A stretch of 64,000 bases of DNA, taken from contig CM040444.1 in assembly GCA_022749755.1 (NCBI GenBank), positions 19,331,326-19,395,325 of the forward strand, read 5' to 3'. The notes under the pieces were generated by a model that was not told where the DNA came from, made no database searches, and worked only from the letters and a program-made list of their open reading frames with translations. The position numbers were made by a program, and so were the translations under genes. Below, in pieces: positions 32,970 to 44,989 of this stretch (within the stretch, counting starts at the first letter, position 1; every line of letters begins with the position of its first letter). The stretch comes from Azadirachta indica (Eukaryota > Streptophyta > Magnoliopsida > Sapindales > Meliaceae).

Positions 32970-34458
32970 AGAAAGAAAAAAGGAAAATTAGACTATTTCC
33001 AATGAGATTCACGAAGAAAGGAGGATTTAATAATAATTGGTGATGGGGAGTCATCTTTAAGAGCTCATACCCACAGGGTACACTTCATCTTCTTCAATAG
33101 AAAATTCGTATTTAGATTTTCCACAATCAATGGGAGTTTGAAACTGTGGTCTACTATTTTATTTTACTTTTTATAATGTGTTTTTTTTATTTAATTTTAA
33201 ATAATTTTATTTAAATGTTAGAGAATTATTTGTTCGTAATTTTTATTTGAAAATTTGTTAAAAATATTTTAATATAATTAAATTAAAAATTTTAACTTAA
33301 ATTTAAATAACCAAATATGTAAATGAATTAAATATTTTATTTGTCAACAATAATATTATTTATTAGTTAATATATATCTATATATATATATATATCAATA
33401 ACTTAATACATCTTTAACATTTATAATCAAACGTTTAAAATAAAAAAAATAAATATTAATGATATTCAAATTTTAGTGAAATTTAAATTTCAATCATATT
33501 CAAAATTCAGATAAAAAAACAAAAATTATCTAAATTAAAAATACTTGTGTTTTTTGTTATATACATTATCCTAATATGTTGAAATTTGTGTTAAGCATTT
33601 TAAGTGTTTTTGGGTTACAAAATTTTAATTTTATGACAATTTTAATTTCAGTGATGATTTTATATTTTTGTATAAAAATTTTTTAAATTTTGTATTGAGG
33701 TATAATTATAAAATTGTCGGCATTAATGTTGGAGAAGGTTGACTTAATATTTAATTAGATAGTACTTTTGCTATATATATTACTTAAATTTTTTTTCTCT
33801 TTTATTTTGAAGCAATTTAATTTTCTATATATATATGTTGAATACATATAGACATACATGCATATATAGGTGTTTGATATTATTACTGAATAAAATTAAT
33901 ATATTATATCTATGATTTAAAATTGTTGGATGTATTTTACTTGGGGTTACCAATGGTTTCTGAACGAGATATACAACTAATTAAGTGATCACTATATTGA
34001 TCTATTCCACCAACGAAGTTGGGAATATAAAAGATAAAATTAAAATACTTAAAAATACTTGCTGATTGCATTGACTAGAAATTTTTTTTTTATCATTTTG
34101 ATTGAGATTAATTATGGAGTTTTTACTGTGCACTGAAATTACAATCGAGAAAAAAACTAAATTTTAACTTTAGTAGAATTTAGATATTTTGTATTAATAT
34201 TTAATAGTTTTATTTCATAGCAATTCTGGTATTTCAATAATAAACTAATTTTAGATATAAGAAAATTCCATGAAGTTTGAAGAAACAGTAGATATTTCTT
34301 AAAGTTACTTTTACATGTGATAATTAATCCTATTAGACTATTATCATTTTTATTCTTAAATTTTTATAAAATAACAATTAAAATAAAAATTTTTTAATTA
34401 TAACTATTTTTTCTCAAACTTTAGGGGTAAATGTCTATTTTTTCTTAAATATATTTAG
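32970..34458. other. AT-rich intergenic DNA
   Basis: No gene or recognisable element is visible. A TA microsatellite is at about 33370-33395. Confidence 0.5.
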
Positions 34459-34885
34459 TGCCCGTTTAATTTGGCTTTTTTATTAGCCAAAAGAGTTTTT
34501 TTAAATTTAAAAGTCATTTTCAAATTTTTTAATATCGTTTGGTTGATTGATAATAAAAAAGAGTTTTTGGAAATTAAAAAAACTGTTTTCCTTCTATTGA
34601 AAGAAGCCCAAAATTTGAGTTTTTGGCAATAGAGCTTTCCCAGCTTTTTTAAAACATAAAATTGTCTAAAATACTCTTACTTTATTTTAAAAATTTTACG
34701 TAATTTCTTTAAAATAAAACATTAAAAATTTGTTTATTAAAGTAATTATTCAAAATTTTCTCAAAAGTCATTCGTAACAACCAAACGATTAATAAATTTT
34801 TGTTAAAAGCTCTACTCATAAAAGTTCTACAGGTAAAAATTTTATCTTAAAAAAGTTTTTTTGAAAAGTTATATCAAACGGACCC
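34459..34885. mobile_element. hAT-type MITE candidate
   Basis: The segment begins GTGCCCGTTTAATTTGGC and ends ATATCAAACGGACCC. The reverse of the end, GGGTCCGTTTGATAT, pairs with the beginning. Such GGGCCCGTTTGGT-type ends are common in plant hAT MITEs. The interior is AT-rich with more inverted wording and no ORF. A clear target duplication was not found. Confidence 0.55.
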
Positions 34886-35945
34886 TTAAATTTTATTTAA
34901 TTATTTCTTCTAAGTGCAAAATGAACAAACTCCATTAGAGTTGATTCATGAGCAAGATCAGCCCCAAAAAGATGAAATGGTAATTAAGAAGAAAACTAAG
35001 GGCATATGGTTGAAATCTAAATCTGATTAATATGTTTATTTTTTTATCTTAAGCATCTAAATATAATTGTTAAGTTATTTATTTTTATAAAAATAAAAAA
35101 TCTAAAATTGGTATATCGACATATATACCATAAAAAATCTAAAATTGATATGTTAAATTGTTGACATATAAAAATATTAAGTAATAAACTAAGAGTATTA
35201 TTGATAAATAGAATATTTAATTCATTCAGATATTTGATTGTTTAGATTTAAATTAAAATTTTTAACTTAATTACATTCAAATATTTTTAACAAGGTTTTA
35301 GATATAAGTTAAAAAACGGACAGCTCTTAAAATATTTGAATAAAATTATTTAGATTTAAGTTAAAAAAACAAATCAATCCTAAGTAATAATAGAAGTGGG
35401 ACCTATTTATTAGAACATAGGAAGAACATAGAAAGAGGAAAGAGAATAAGCTTTATATAGGTGAGAGCTTGTGTGTTCATAGATAAACGAAGGGTAGAAA
35501 TAAGGATTTATTCTATAGGCTCTATGCCACCAAGAGGTAGTTGACAATAGTTTGAATATAACATCTCGGAAAATTGTATAGGTTTCAAAAGGGTCCCTTG
35601 AAAGGGAAGTCTCCAATGAAAGAATGACACTTGTAGCCTAATGAAGGGAGAATTAATTACATTGTAATTAGAGGTGGCAATTTTTGATACAACCCGTCAA
35701 TCCAACATAAACACAATATAAAATTAGTGGGTTTGGTTTAAAAAAATACGATAAATAATTGGGTGGATTCAATTTTAGAAGTCTTGACACATGAACTTAT
35801 TTATAACATGATTAACTATTTGAATAATCATTTCATTTTAATCTTTTTTTTAAACTATGATTCTCTTCTTCCTAGCAGTACCTGAGGTTTTTTCTCTAAG
35901 AATAAGCTCAATCTAATGTCTCTCAATCCTTCTCTCATTTCATAC
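34886..35945. other. Intergenic DNA with a worn dispersed repeat
   Basis: No gene is visible. The segment 35664-35835 (GAGGTGGCAATTTTTGATAC, CCCGTCAATCCAAC, GGGTTTGGTTTAA) has the wording of a widely dispersed plant repeat, often the end of a small DNA transposon. A 68-codon minus frame at 35616-35410 has no recognisable features. Confidence 0.4.
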
Positions 35946-36240
35946 AATCTTGTCTAAAGATGGCAATAGATAGGATATGGTAGAAAACCCTAATATTCGT
36001 ATTCGCATCTTACAAAAAGTTTCCTATTTGTATCTTCAATGGATATCATATTTAATATCCATATCTTCCTAAATGGATATTTGCCAATATACATATCCTC
36101 CCAAATATTTGCATAATATATCCGTATGCTCATAAAAAAAATTAAACTATAAAAAATTTAAAATTTATATTTTAATTTTTAATGTTTTACAAATTAATAT
36201 ACTATGTTAATAAATTAAAATAAAAAACTACTGTCTTCTT

Positions 36241-36245
36241 AACAT
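36241..36245. repeat. Target-site duplication, left
   Basis: AACAT directly before the solo LTR. It recurs at 37738-37742. Confidence 0.85.
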
Positions 36246-37737
36246 TGATAAGTGTGTAGAATACGCACTTATCGGCCACTTTAGAACTTGAATTATTTTG
36301 TAAATTCTTAAATTTCATTAATATTTGATGAATTTTAGTGTTTTGTGCAAAGAAGATAGCAAATGGTCATCCAAGATAAAATGGGCTCGAAAAAGAAATG
36401 TCAGAAAAGTCGGAAAGGAAATATAGACTAAAGTGCAAAAATCTTAAGAACCAAAATGTAAGAAAATCAACAACTGAGGATTATGGGTTGCTTGCATGGC
36501 GTGGCCGCACCATGCCCATAGGTAAGATGGCCGAATTAGCCGAGAGGGCGAAGCACCAGTGCTAGTAAGGCACGCGGCCACACCACTCATCGAGCTTCCA
36601 CTGTGCCCCATACAATTTTGAATGCCCTTAAGCCTCCTAGATATCCTTACATGATTTTTGGCCATGAGATTATCAACTAATGGCCTGATTTAAGTATCTT
36701 TTAGGTTTATATATTTTTGAGATGGATAGCCACCAGAACAATTAACCAAGATAAGAAAAATTGAGTTTTGGTTGAGAGAAGAGGAAGAACAAGGAAGGAT
36801 TCTAGAGAGAAGTGGATTGATTCAAGTGAAGTCTTAGGAAGAAGAACTTGAGGAGAATCATTAAAGCTCTCATTTGAGTCTATTATCTTAAACCTTATCA
36901 TTTTCATTTTGAATTTCATTTCAATTTGTTGAATTTAAAGATTATGGAATGCATGATAAGATGATTGGTTAGATTTCTTAATATAGGATCTTGATGTAAC
37001 TTACCTTGATTATGTTTAACTAATTGGCATATTTTTAATATGGAGTGATTCTAATTTACTTTGTGTTTACTTACATTAATTGATTCTAATTTATTGTTCA
37101 ATAAATTGAATGATCAAAGATGGATGAATTAATATTTGAGAAAGTGTAGTTTGTTTGTCAGATTAGGTAAATACAATTTAGTGTACTAAGCTTTTGGGAG
37201 GAATTTAGTACCTAAATAATCGAATAATTACTTAGATTAAAATCAAGAACCGGGACGTAATTGAATTATTTTAAATAATTAAATAGGATATATTTAAGGA
37301 ACATTTAATTAACTAAGTTTGGTAAGGGTATTAACTTTGGGAATTTTGCATAATTCGCTTGACACTTAGGAAGGTAGCAATTCACTTTAAATCCTACAAT
37401 TAGTAAATAAAATCATGACACATTATTAATAGCCAATTAGAAAAAATATAGATGGGAAAAGTGAAATCAAGGTCCTAGATCTCTTATTCTCAAATTAATC
37501 AATTCATTCTTAAATGCTCTTTAATTTGATTTCCATTTCTCTTTTAGTTAGTCATTAAGTATAAGTTTGATTTACTTTTACAATTAGTCAAATTGAATTG
37601 CTTAGATAAAATTAGACTTTCAAGACTATAGTACTTAGTAGTAGTTTTTAATTTCAATCCTCGTGAAACGATACTTGTACTTATAATTTTACTACTTAAT
37701 AAGACCCACACTCTTGCAGTTAATATTGTCACAATCA
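36246..37737 (+). mobile_element. Solo LTR (1492 bp) with perfect 5-bp target duplication
   Basis: It starts TGATAAGTGTG and ends CACAATCA (TG...CA) between two copies of AACAT. A 5-bp duplication is standard for LTR integrases. The 3' part has ATCCTCGTGAAACGATACTT, seen in LTR ends of plant Ty3/gypsy elements. No second LTR or internal region is present, so it is a solo LTR made by recombination between the LTRs. Frames at 36444-36665, 36707-36919 and 37544-37738 lie inside it and are not genes. Confidence 0.88.
36247..36274. repeat. Inverted repeat at the LTR start
   Basis: GATAAGTGTG, then TAGAATA and CGCACTTATC. The two 10-base halves are inverted copies with one mismatch and lie exactly at the LTR terminus. 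Confidence 0.75.
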
Positions 37738-37742
37738 AACAT
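37738..37742. repeat. Target-site duplication, right
   Basis: AACAT directly after the LTR, identical to 36241-36245. Confidence 0.85.
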
Positions 37743-38270
37743 TATAAAATATATACATAATAACAATATAAAATTTTAATTGAATAATTATAACAATTCT
37801 TAAAATTATAAAAGCTTAATAAAATTAGAAATTTATAAAATAATTGTCCAATGTCCAATCAAAATAAAATATTTAAAAAGTAGAGTGTAAGAACAAATAA
37901 AATTTTGATTCAACCATGAAGAGTTTTGTACAGCAACAAAACAACCAGTGGTCTACGGTGAGGTAGACGGTGAAAAAATAAAGAAAGTAAAAAATAGGTT
38001 AACATTTAGGTTTTACTAAAATTGACTTTTTTTCTCAAGTACAAAACTACGTTGTTTTAGATAATCAAAATGATGTAGTTTTAATAACATAATTTTAAAA
38101 AAAACATGATGAAATAGATATCTTATGCTGATATCTGCAAAATATTTTTAGAATATCTGTATTTTATATATATCTTTACAGATATTATATTCTCTTACAA
38201 TATTCTATCTATATTTTTTTAAAAAAAATTATCGTAACCATATCTATTGCTAATCTTAATCTTATCCCCT

Positions 38271-39100
38271 TTTTCTCATCAATCATTCTGGATTTAAACT
38301 TGTGCAAAATAATAATATGATACTTCTACTGTTGTAAGTTTATAAAAATATGACAAAAAAAGGAGTTGTCAAATGGGTTTTTAATGTGCCTATTATAGTT
38401 ATAAAATAATTTTTAAAGTGATTTAACTATCACATATTTAAGATAAAAAACTAAATAGCTAGTGATAATATTTCCTTCTATTAAAAAAGGAATGATTTAG
38501 GTACCAGCATGAAAGAAAAACACTTATGTTTATTTTTCAATTTTCTGAATGTAGTGATTTGTGTGAAATAACGATGAACTTTATGTTCTTTTTTGTTATT
38601 TCTTAAACATTGGAGGACCTATATGTAAGTTTCTCGACGTCGGTTGATTTTTAATGTTTTACACTATTCTAAGATTTATAAAATAATATTAGATTACGTT
38701 TCTTTCAATATAATATTAGAAAGATGACGACAAAGCAAGAATGCAGCGATTTTTTTACGGCGCTGAAAAAGAGTAAAAAACTATAAATTAATTTAATGAA
38801 AAAAAAATAAAAGAAGCCGATCATTTGTTTGACCAGTAAATCACGGCCGGCAATGTTGAAATATTTTCAAATGAAAAAAGAAAATGCTGAAGGACTGGAC
38901 TTCACACGACATATAACCTGCTTTGATTTTTTTTCTTTTTTTTTTCCGATAAAGTTTTAGAAGGGGAGAGAAAACTTGACTCACAAAATATCAAAAAGTG
39001 TATTTTCTTAAGCACTGCATGTTGGAATAAATTTGAATTTTCAGTTAAACTGATATAGTGATTCCATGTCATTCATGTTAGTTGACTAAACAAAAATTTC
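38271..39100. other. AT-rich intergenic DNA
   Basis: No gene or known element is visible. Confidence 0.5.
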
Positions 39101-40335
39101 AAAAATAATCTCTTTTTAATTTTTTAATTTTTAAGTGTTTCTTAAAGTATGATGATATTCACTTCTTTCTCTATTTTAAGTGTACCAAGTATTTTATATC
39201 CGAAAGTGTCTAAAAGAAATCTTTTAACTAGTAATCGTGAAATAATTTCATCAAATTCTTTACAAATCACATTGTCTTGAAGCAATAAAACTGTCGGTGA
39301 ATTAAGCAAATTTATGACGACTCTTGAAAATTACCTTGTAAATGTAACTTTTGAATACACCGAGCATAAAAATTATAAAGAAATTTTTTTTTAAATAGCT
39401 TCTTGTTACACTAAATTTACTCAATTAGCCATATTTCCAAAAAATTCATTAAACTGACCAAAAAACTAAGTTTAGGACAAAACATCTCTTAACACTCAAC
39501 AACGATTAAAAACTTTAATTTTTTCATTTTTTTCCTTCAATCTCATCCCTTCTCTACAATTTCTTAATAAAAATAAATTCAAACAAATTAAGAATTAAAT
39601 AAGAAAATAACCCTTAAATTTTGGACTTGGAAACTTTTTGTTAATATTATTATTATTATTACGAGCCAATAAAGTTAGAGTTAGAATTTCAATTGTATCA
39701 AAATAAAATATAAATTTTATTCATACTTGTATAATATTTAAAAAAAGAAAAGAAAAGTTATGTGGCAACATATTATATTATTCAATGTTACATTTATATA
39801 TATGATTTTCTAAAGAACGTATATTAAAAATTATAAAAGATATAAAAAAATGTTATTTTTTTTTCCATTTAAAAATATTTATTGTTTGTATAAAATGCTA
39901 ATTATTTGTTATTTTTAACTTTTAATATACACTCTTAAAATATAAGTACTAACAAACTATTCCCTACACTTTTAAAATATATGCAAGATTGATTATTATA
40001 ACGTTAAAGTTACAATTTCTATTGTATAAAAATATTAAATATCAAATATAAGTGTAAAACTTAATAATCTCAATTAAAAATTAGTTTAACGGTTATATTT
40101 TTAAAATTAAGTCACTGTATCTAAATAGAAAATTTTATCATAAATGTGAATGATCATAATATTACAATGATATAGTTATCAAACTAATAAAATGTAAATC
40201 ATTAGACCAATATTTTCATGAAGGTCAATACAAAATAATACTTTTATAAATGCTCTGTCAAATCTGTATGAACAAATTATGCAATAATTCATAACGTTAA
40301 GAAATAGTTGTGTATAGTTAATTATTTAAATATTA
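39100..40335 (+). repeat. Large direct duplication, copy A
   Basis: Shared blocks with copy B include AAAGTATGATGATATTCACTT, CAAATCACATTGTCTTGAAGC, AGCAAATTTATGAC (39140-39320), ACTGACCAAAAAACTAA (39455), ACGAGCCAATAAAG (39660) and TTATGCAATAATTCATAACG (40280). Order is kept. Identity is about 80% by eye with several indels. No coding sequence was seen. Confidence 0.75.
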
Positions 40336-41364
40336 ATTTTTTCTTTTATTGTTATGCCAAAAATGAAGGTATTGGAGTTATAAGTATTAGAGAAAATTAT
40401 AACGTTCTTATCAATTTAAATTATTTTGAATTCTACAATTCATTCGTAGATTAAATAATAAGAATAAGTTTCGTCCTGAAGAGAGGAACGTATTCGAGTA
40501 TTATCAATTGACAAAACTCCTCCATACTATAAGTATGAGTTTTTAATTACTTATGTAAGTGAATATTTAGGTAAGGTTCCTCTACAATATACTTGTGAAA
40601 AAAAAATCATTTTGAATTCAACTAGTTTTTTTCAAAAAAAAAAAAATGAATTCAATTAGTTTTTTCAAATTATAACATTGTAAGAGGTTCTTTCAAATTG
40701 TAACATTGTAAGAGGTTTTTTCAAATTGCAACATTGTAAAAGAAAGAAATGGTGATAACTTTGACGGGATAAGTGAACAAACTTTAAAAAATCAATTTAG
40801 TTATTTAATTTTATATTTTATTGCAAGAACTCTATAAGAATGTAAGTTAATATTATAACCAAATAGTTTAATAATGGTGCATCGTCATTTTTTACTAATT
40901 AATTCTATGAGATAAATTCACTGAAAAAAAGAAATTTGATTTGTTTTTCAAAATAAGTGATATAATAATTTAAATTTTATTGAAGCTTATTGTATTTAAC
41001 ACAATCACTAAACCATAGTTCAAACGTTAACAATGACTAGAAAAAAATAGCATTTTAAGTTTTTTAATTTATAAGTTCATAATTAAACACAATAGCAACT
41101 TTCTTCACAAATTTATTTAAGTGTTTAGATTACAACCTAAATATGAAATATTTTATAAAATTCAACTATTTATTTTAAATAATTACAAAAATATTTTTTA
41201 ATTATATTTAGATTTTTTATTAAAGAAAATTTCATACTTTTTTTTAAAAGTTATTTAATTTCATATTACAAACTAATTGGTAAGTATATTTTTCTATTAT
41301 ATCAAGAGTTTGTTTGGGATTGTTGTTAGAAGAGATAAAATTAATGTTGAGTAATCAAGGAATT
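40336..41364. other. Spacer between the duplicated copies
   Basis: No gene is visible. It contains a triplicated 30-bp unit at 40655-40742 and AT-rich DNA. Confidence 0.5.
40655..40742 (+). repeat. Triplicated 30-bp unit
   Basis: TTTTCAAATTGTAACATTGT followed by AAGAGG occurs three times in a row, the last with a small change (AAAAGAAAG). A single related copy is at about 43195 (TTTCAAATTGCAACATTACG). Confidence 0.8.
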
Positions 41365-41824
41365 AAGAGTCCATTTGAGATTATTCTTAAAATATGATGA
41401 TATTCACTTTTTTCTACAGTGCAACAAGTATTTTTTATCCAAAAAGCGTCTAGGAGAAATCTTTAACTATTGATTCTAAAAGAAGTTTATCAATTTCTTT
41501 ACAAATTACATTGTCTTGAAACAATAAAATTGCCAATAAATTAAGCAAATTTATGACTTTTCTAATGTCTTGAAAATTACCTTTTTCATGTAATTTTCAG
41601 TTTTATGGCTAGCTCCCTCAACTTATTCTGATAGGATTTTTTGAGGTAGTCAATCTTCTTGGCTTTATAGAATTTTATAAGAAGTAATTCCATGATCACG
41701 TGGAATCCAGAAAGAATGAGACTAGCTATTAAATTGTGAAGTTGGATTGCACTATGGAATTTTAAATTTCATGAAGGGAGTTTTTTTTTTTTTTTTTTTT
41801 TAAATCATTTGGTTGATTACAGTG

Positions 41825-41855
<31 letters not shown>

Positions 41856-43105
41856 GAATTAAATAATGAAAGAAGAGGTTTCTCTTGCAATATTAAAATA
41901 AACACATAAAAGAAAAGTCATTGTTTATTTATCATAATATTCCTAAAATTAACAGTAAACTAACAGGAATGTATGTCTTTAAGGGAAGTAAGTATTCTTT
42001 TTTAATGCAACTTTTGGATATATGAATATAAAATTTATAAAAAAATTTATAAAAAAATAGCCTCATTTTACACTAAATTTACTAAATAAGTTATATTTTA
42101 AAATTTTTTATCAAACTGACCAAAAAACTAAATTTAAGACAAAAATACCATTCAATAGCAATTAAACATAAAAATTTTAATCTTTGCATTTTTTTTCCCT
42201 CTCAATCTCATCTTTTCTCTACCATTTCTTTTCCAATTTCTCTCCAAATTTCTAACAAAATTTTTCAACACATTAATCATCACCTACACAATAATATCAA
42301 TCAATTAATCTCATCCCTTAAAAAGATTATTCAAACCTTTTATATTCAGCCAAAAACTTAAAATCTAACTATTTTTTCTTAACTAAAAAGTATCTAAAAA
42401 TATCAATTAAGTTAAAAAAAATTATACTTAATTACTTAAAATAAATAAATTCAACAAATTAACAAATAAATAAAAAAATAACCCTTAAATTTTAGACTTG
42501 CAGACTCTTTTAATATTATTTTTATTGCGAGCCAATAAAATTACAGTTACAATTTCAGTTGTATCAAACTAAAATATAAGTTTTATTCATACTTGTATAA
42601 TATTTGAAAAAAAAAAGACAAGAAAAGTTATGAGAAAAAACATATTATATTGTTTTATTTTAATAAAAGTTATTTTTCCATTTAAATATTTATTGTTTAT
42701 ATAACATGCTAATTATCCGTTATTTTTAGCTTTTAATATACACTCTTAAAATAAACGTAAGATTGATTATTATAATTTTAAACTTACTATTTTTATTGTA
42801 TAATAATATTGAATATTAACTATACTTGCAAAATTTAATAGTCTCAACTAAAAATTAGTTTAACTATTATATTTTCAACATGAAGTCATTATAATTATGT
42901 TGTACATTTTATCATAAATATTCATGATCATAATATTACAATGCTATAGTTATCATATTGATAAAATATAAATCATTAGTCCAGTATTTTCATGAAGGTT
43001 AATACCGAATAATAATTCTATAAATGCTCTATTAAATTTGTATGAATAAATTATGCAATAATTCATAACGTTAATTAATAGTTGTGTATAGTTAAATATT
43101 AAAAT
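41365..43105 (+). repeat. Large direct duplication, copy B
   Basis: This is the counterpart of 39100-40335 (AATATGATGATATTCACTT at 41390, TTACATTGTCTTGAAAC at 41506, ACTGACCAAAAAACTAA at 42115, GCGAGCCAATAAAA at 42527, TTATGCAATAATTCATAACG at 43050). It has extra insertions, including a T run at 41781-41802 and TA/GA microsatellites at 41825-41855. Confidence 0.75.
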
Positions 43106-43269
43106 ATATTTTTTTAATTGTTATCTCGAAAGTTAACGTACTGGAGAAAAACATAACATTATTATCCTTTTAAACTATTTTGAATTCAATTAGTTCTTTC
43201 AAATTGCAACATTACGAAAGAAATGATAATCTTTAGACAAATTGACATAAGTATACTGCAAAGGAGTAA

Positions 43270-44730
43270 ATGCACATATATTTACTTCAACATATAAACT
43301 TACAATTTGCTGAATAAGGCCAATGTATCCTTTCCTACTCAATGTATGGCTGTAAATATTCGGTGCCCGCTTTTCTTGTACCAAGATTCGAATTTTCTGC
43401 ATAATTGACATTTCATGTTAAATGTAATGTCAAAACATTAAGAAGGGAAAAAAAAAAGAAATTTGAGACATGCCACAAAGTGCTCTTTGAGCCGATCTGC
43501 TATAAATTGGTCCCAATCAGCTTGCTTAATGAAGCTGTACTACAAAGGAGACTTCTTCAACCTCTTTGGATTAATCTTACGAAGCAAAATGTGATCGCTC
43601 GTCAGTGTATGCTTAAAATTCCTAAATGCTGTGCTCAACGTGTTGAAAATTTGTTTCTTACTCCTTAAGCTTAATTCATATCTTTCCTAGTATGGGAGAG
43701 ACAGAAAACATTATCTATAAGCAGAATATAATATTTTATGTACATAAGATCATGCATTGATAAGGAATCAATCTACAATTTGCTAAAATATACATATATT
43801 GTATGTGTATATGTATGTGTATGTGTATGTGTATGTGAAGTACATATTGATTAACGTCATTATAGTGTGTGCACTTGAATCTTAATCGTATATACAAATA
43901 TACCATTAAGTTGGCTTTAATTAAAATAATGAATTTAATTCAAAAATTAAAAAAGGGAAACATACGAATAAGTAATTAACATAATACAACAGAATGCAAA
44001 ATCCCGATATTTAAAGCTAGTGATGAGTCGTAGTTATCCTCATGCATGATCTAATCTGTAGTTACTATTTATTTTTCTACAAAAATACAAATTATTCATA
44101 TTAATTATGTATCAAAAGTTTTTCTCCTCTTTTGCACATACAAAAGACCAAGCATATACAACAAATTAAAATGGCACCAACCACTTCAGACTCCTAGTGT
44201 TATATATACATATGTGCAGAATATACATAATATTAATTAAGGAATATAGTTTAATTGTGTGTGTGTATATATATTAGTAATTTATGAATGTATAGAGGTA
44301 GAATTAAGATTTAAGCATATTGAAATGAATATATATATGCATATATATACAAGGAAAACAGGAAATAAGCATGACCAACAACATGTTTTACTTGGGCAAA
44401 CTCCCACATCTATACTTTCAACCATAACGAAACCAATCTCCAATCTTTGTATGTTATACGGACTGTGGTTCGGGCCAAGACTCCTAGTGTGCTGACCATG
44501 TCATTTGTCTCCTCCCCAAAAGGTACTCCAGCCATGCTATACTTAACAAACAATTTCCCACTATCAGTTATACTTTTTTTTCTCTTCTTAGCCATCCTTG
44601 TCGCCCCTTTTGATATAGAGCTACTTTGGAGCAGACTATATTTCTCACTTTTAACTTGGCCATTGCCACCTTGATCATCATCAACAACCTCCTCCTTAGA
44701 TTGTTTCTATTCGTCCTTCTTAGCCATCCT
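43270..44730 (-). pseudogene. CACTA second gene (Transposase_24-type) remnant
   Basis: The first exon remnant (44730-44410) reads MAKKRKKSITDSGKLFVKYS and GVLARTTVRITYKDWR, matching the blocks that open the second gene of plant CACTA elements. After an intron-like gap of about 700 bp, 43680-43440 reads FRNFKHTLTSDHI and KQADWDQFIADRLKEHF. Then 43411-43270 reads EKRAPNIYSHTLSRKGYIGL, the conserved S-R-K-G-Y/F block. At least one stop (after KKSPL) interrupts it. The product of intact genes of this type is thought to bind the subterminal repeats of the element. Confidence 0.7.
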
Positions 44731-44989
44731 TAAACATGCCAAATAGAAAAGGAAGTTAGCACATGTATAACAAATACATGTAGTACAATCAATGTAAATA
44801 AAATAATAATCGAAATGAACGTAACAAATACATCAAGTTAAGCAATAAACCATACAAACAATTGGCATTATTAATGGATATAACTTGCACAGCATAGCCA
44901 AATAATTAGTATCAACCTAAATCCCCTCACCATCTACCGAAACAAAGTTTACATCATTATCACCTACATTATACAAATCAATCAAAGGT

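Larger units (their letters stand above)
35950..38270. mobile_element. Inverted-end repeat element interrupted by a solo LTR
   Basis: The left end (AGATGGCAATAGATAGGATATGG, 35958-35980, in pieces) recurs inverted at the right end (CCATATCTATTGCTAATCTTAATC near 38240-38263). Between them lies repeated ATATC/GATAT wording on both sides of the solo LTR at 36246-37737. Without the LTR the element is about 0.8 kb. The order shows that the LTR element came later. Borders are approximate. Confidence 0.45.

Noticed and set aside
36444..37738. Three open frames in the solo LTR
   Set aside because: They lie wholly within a defined LTR with target duplication and show no protein signature.
44259..44674. 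Plus-strand frames over the CACTA second gene
   Set aside because: They are antisense shadows of the Transposase_24-type exon on the minus strand.
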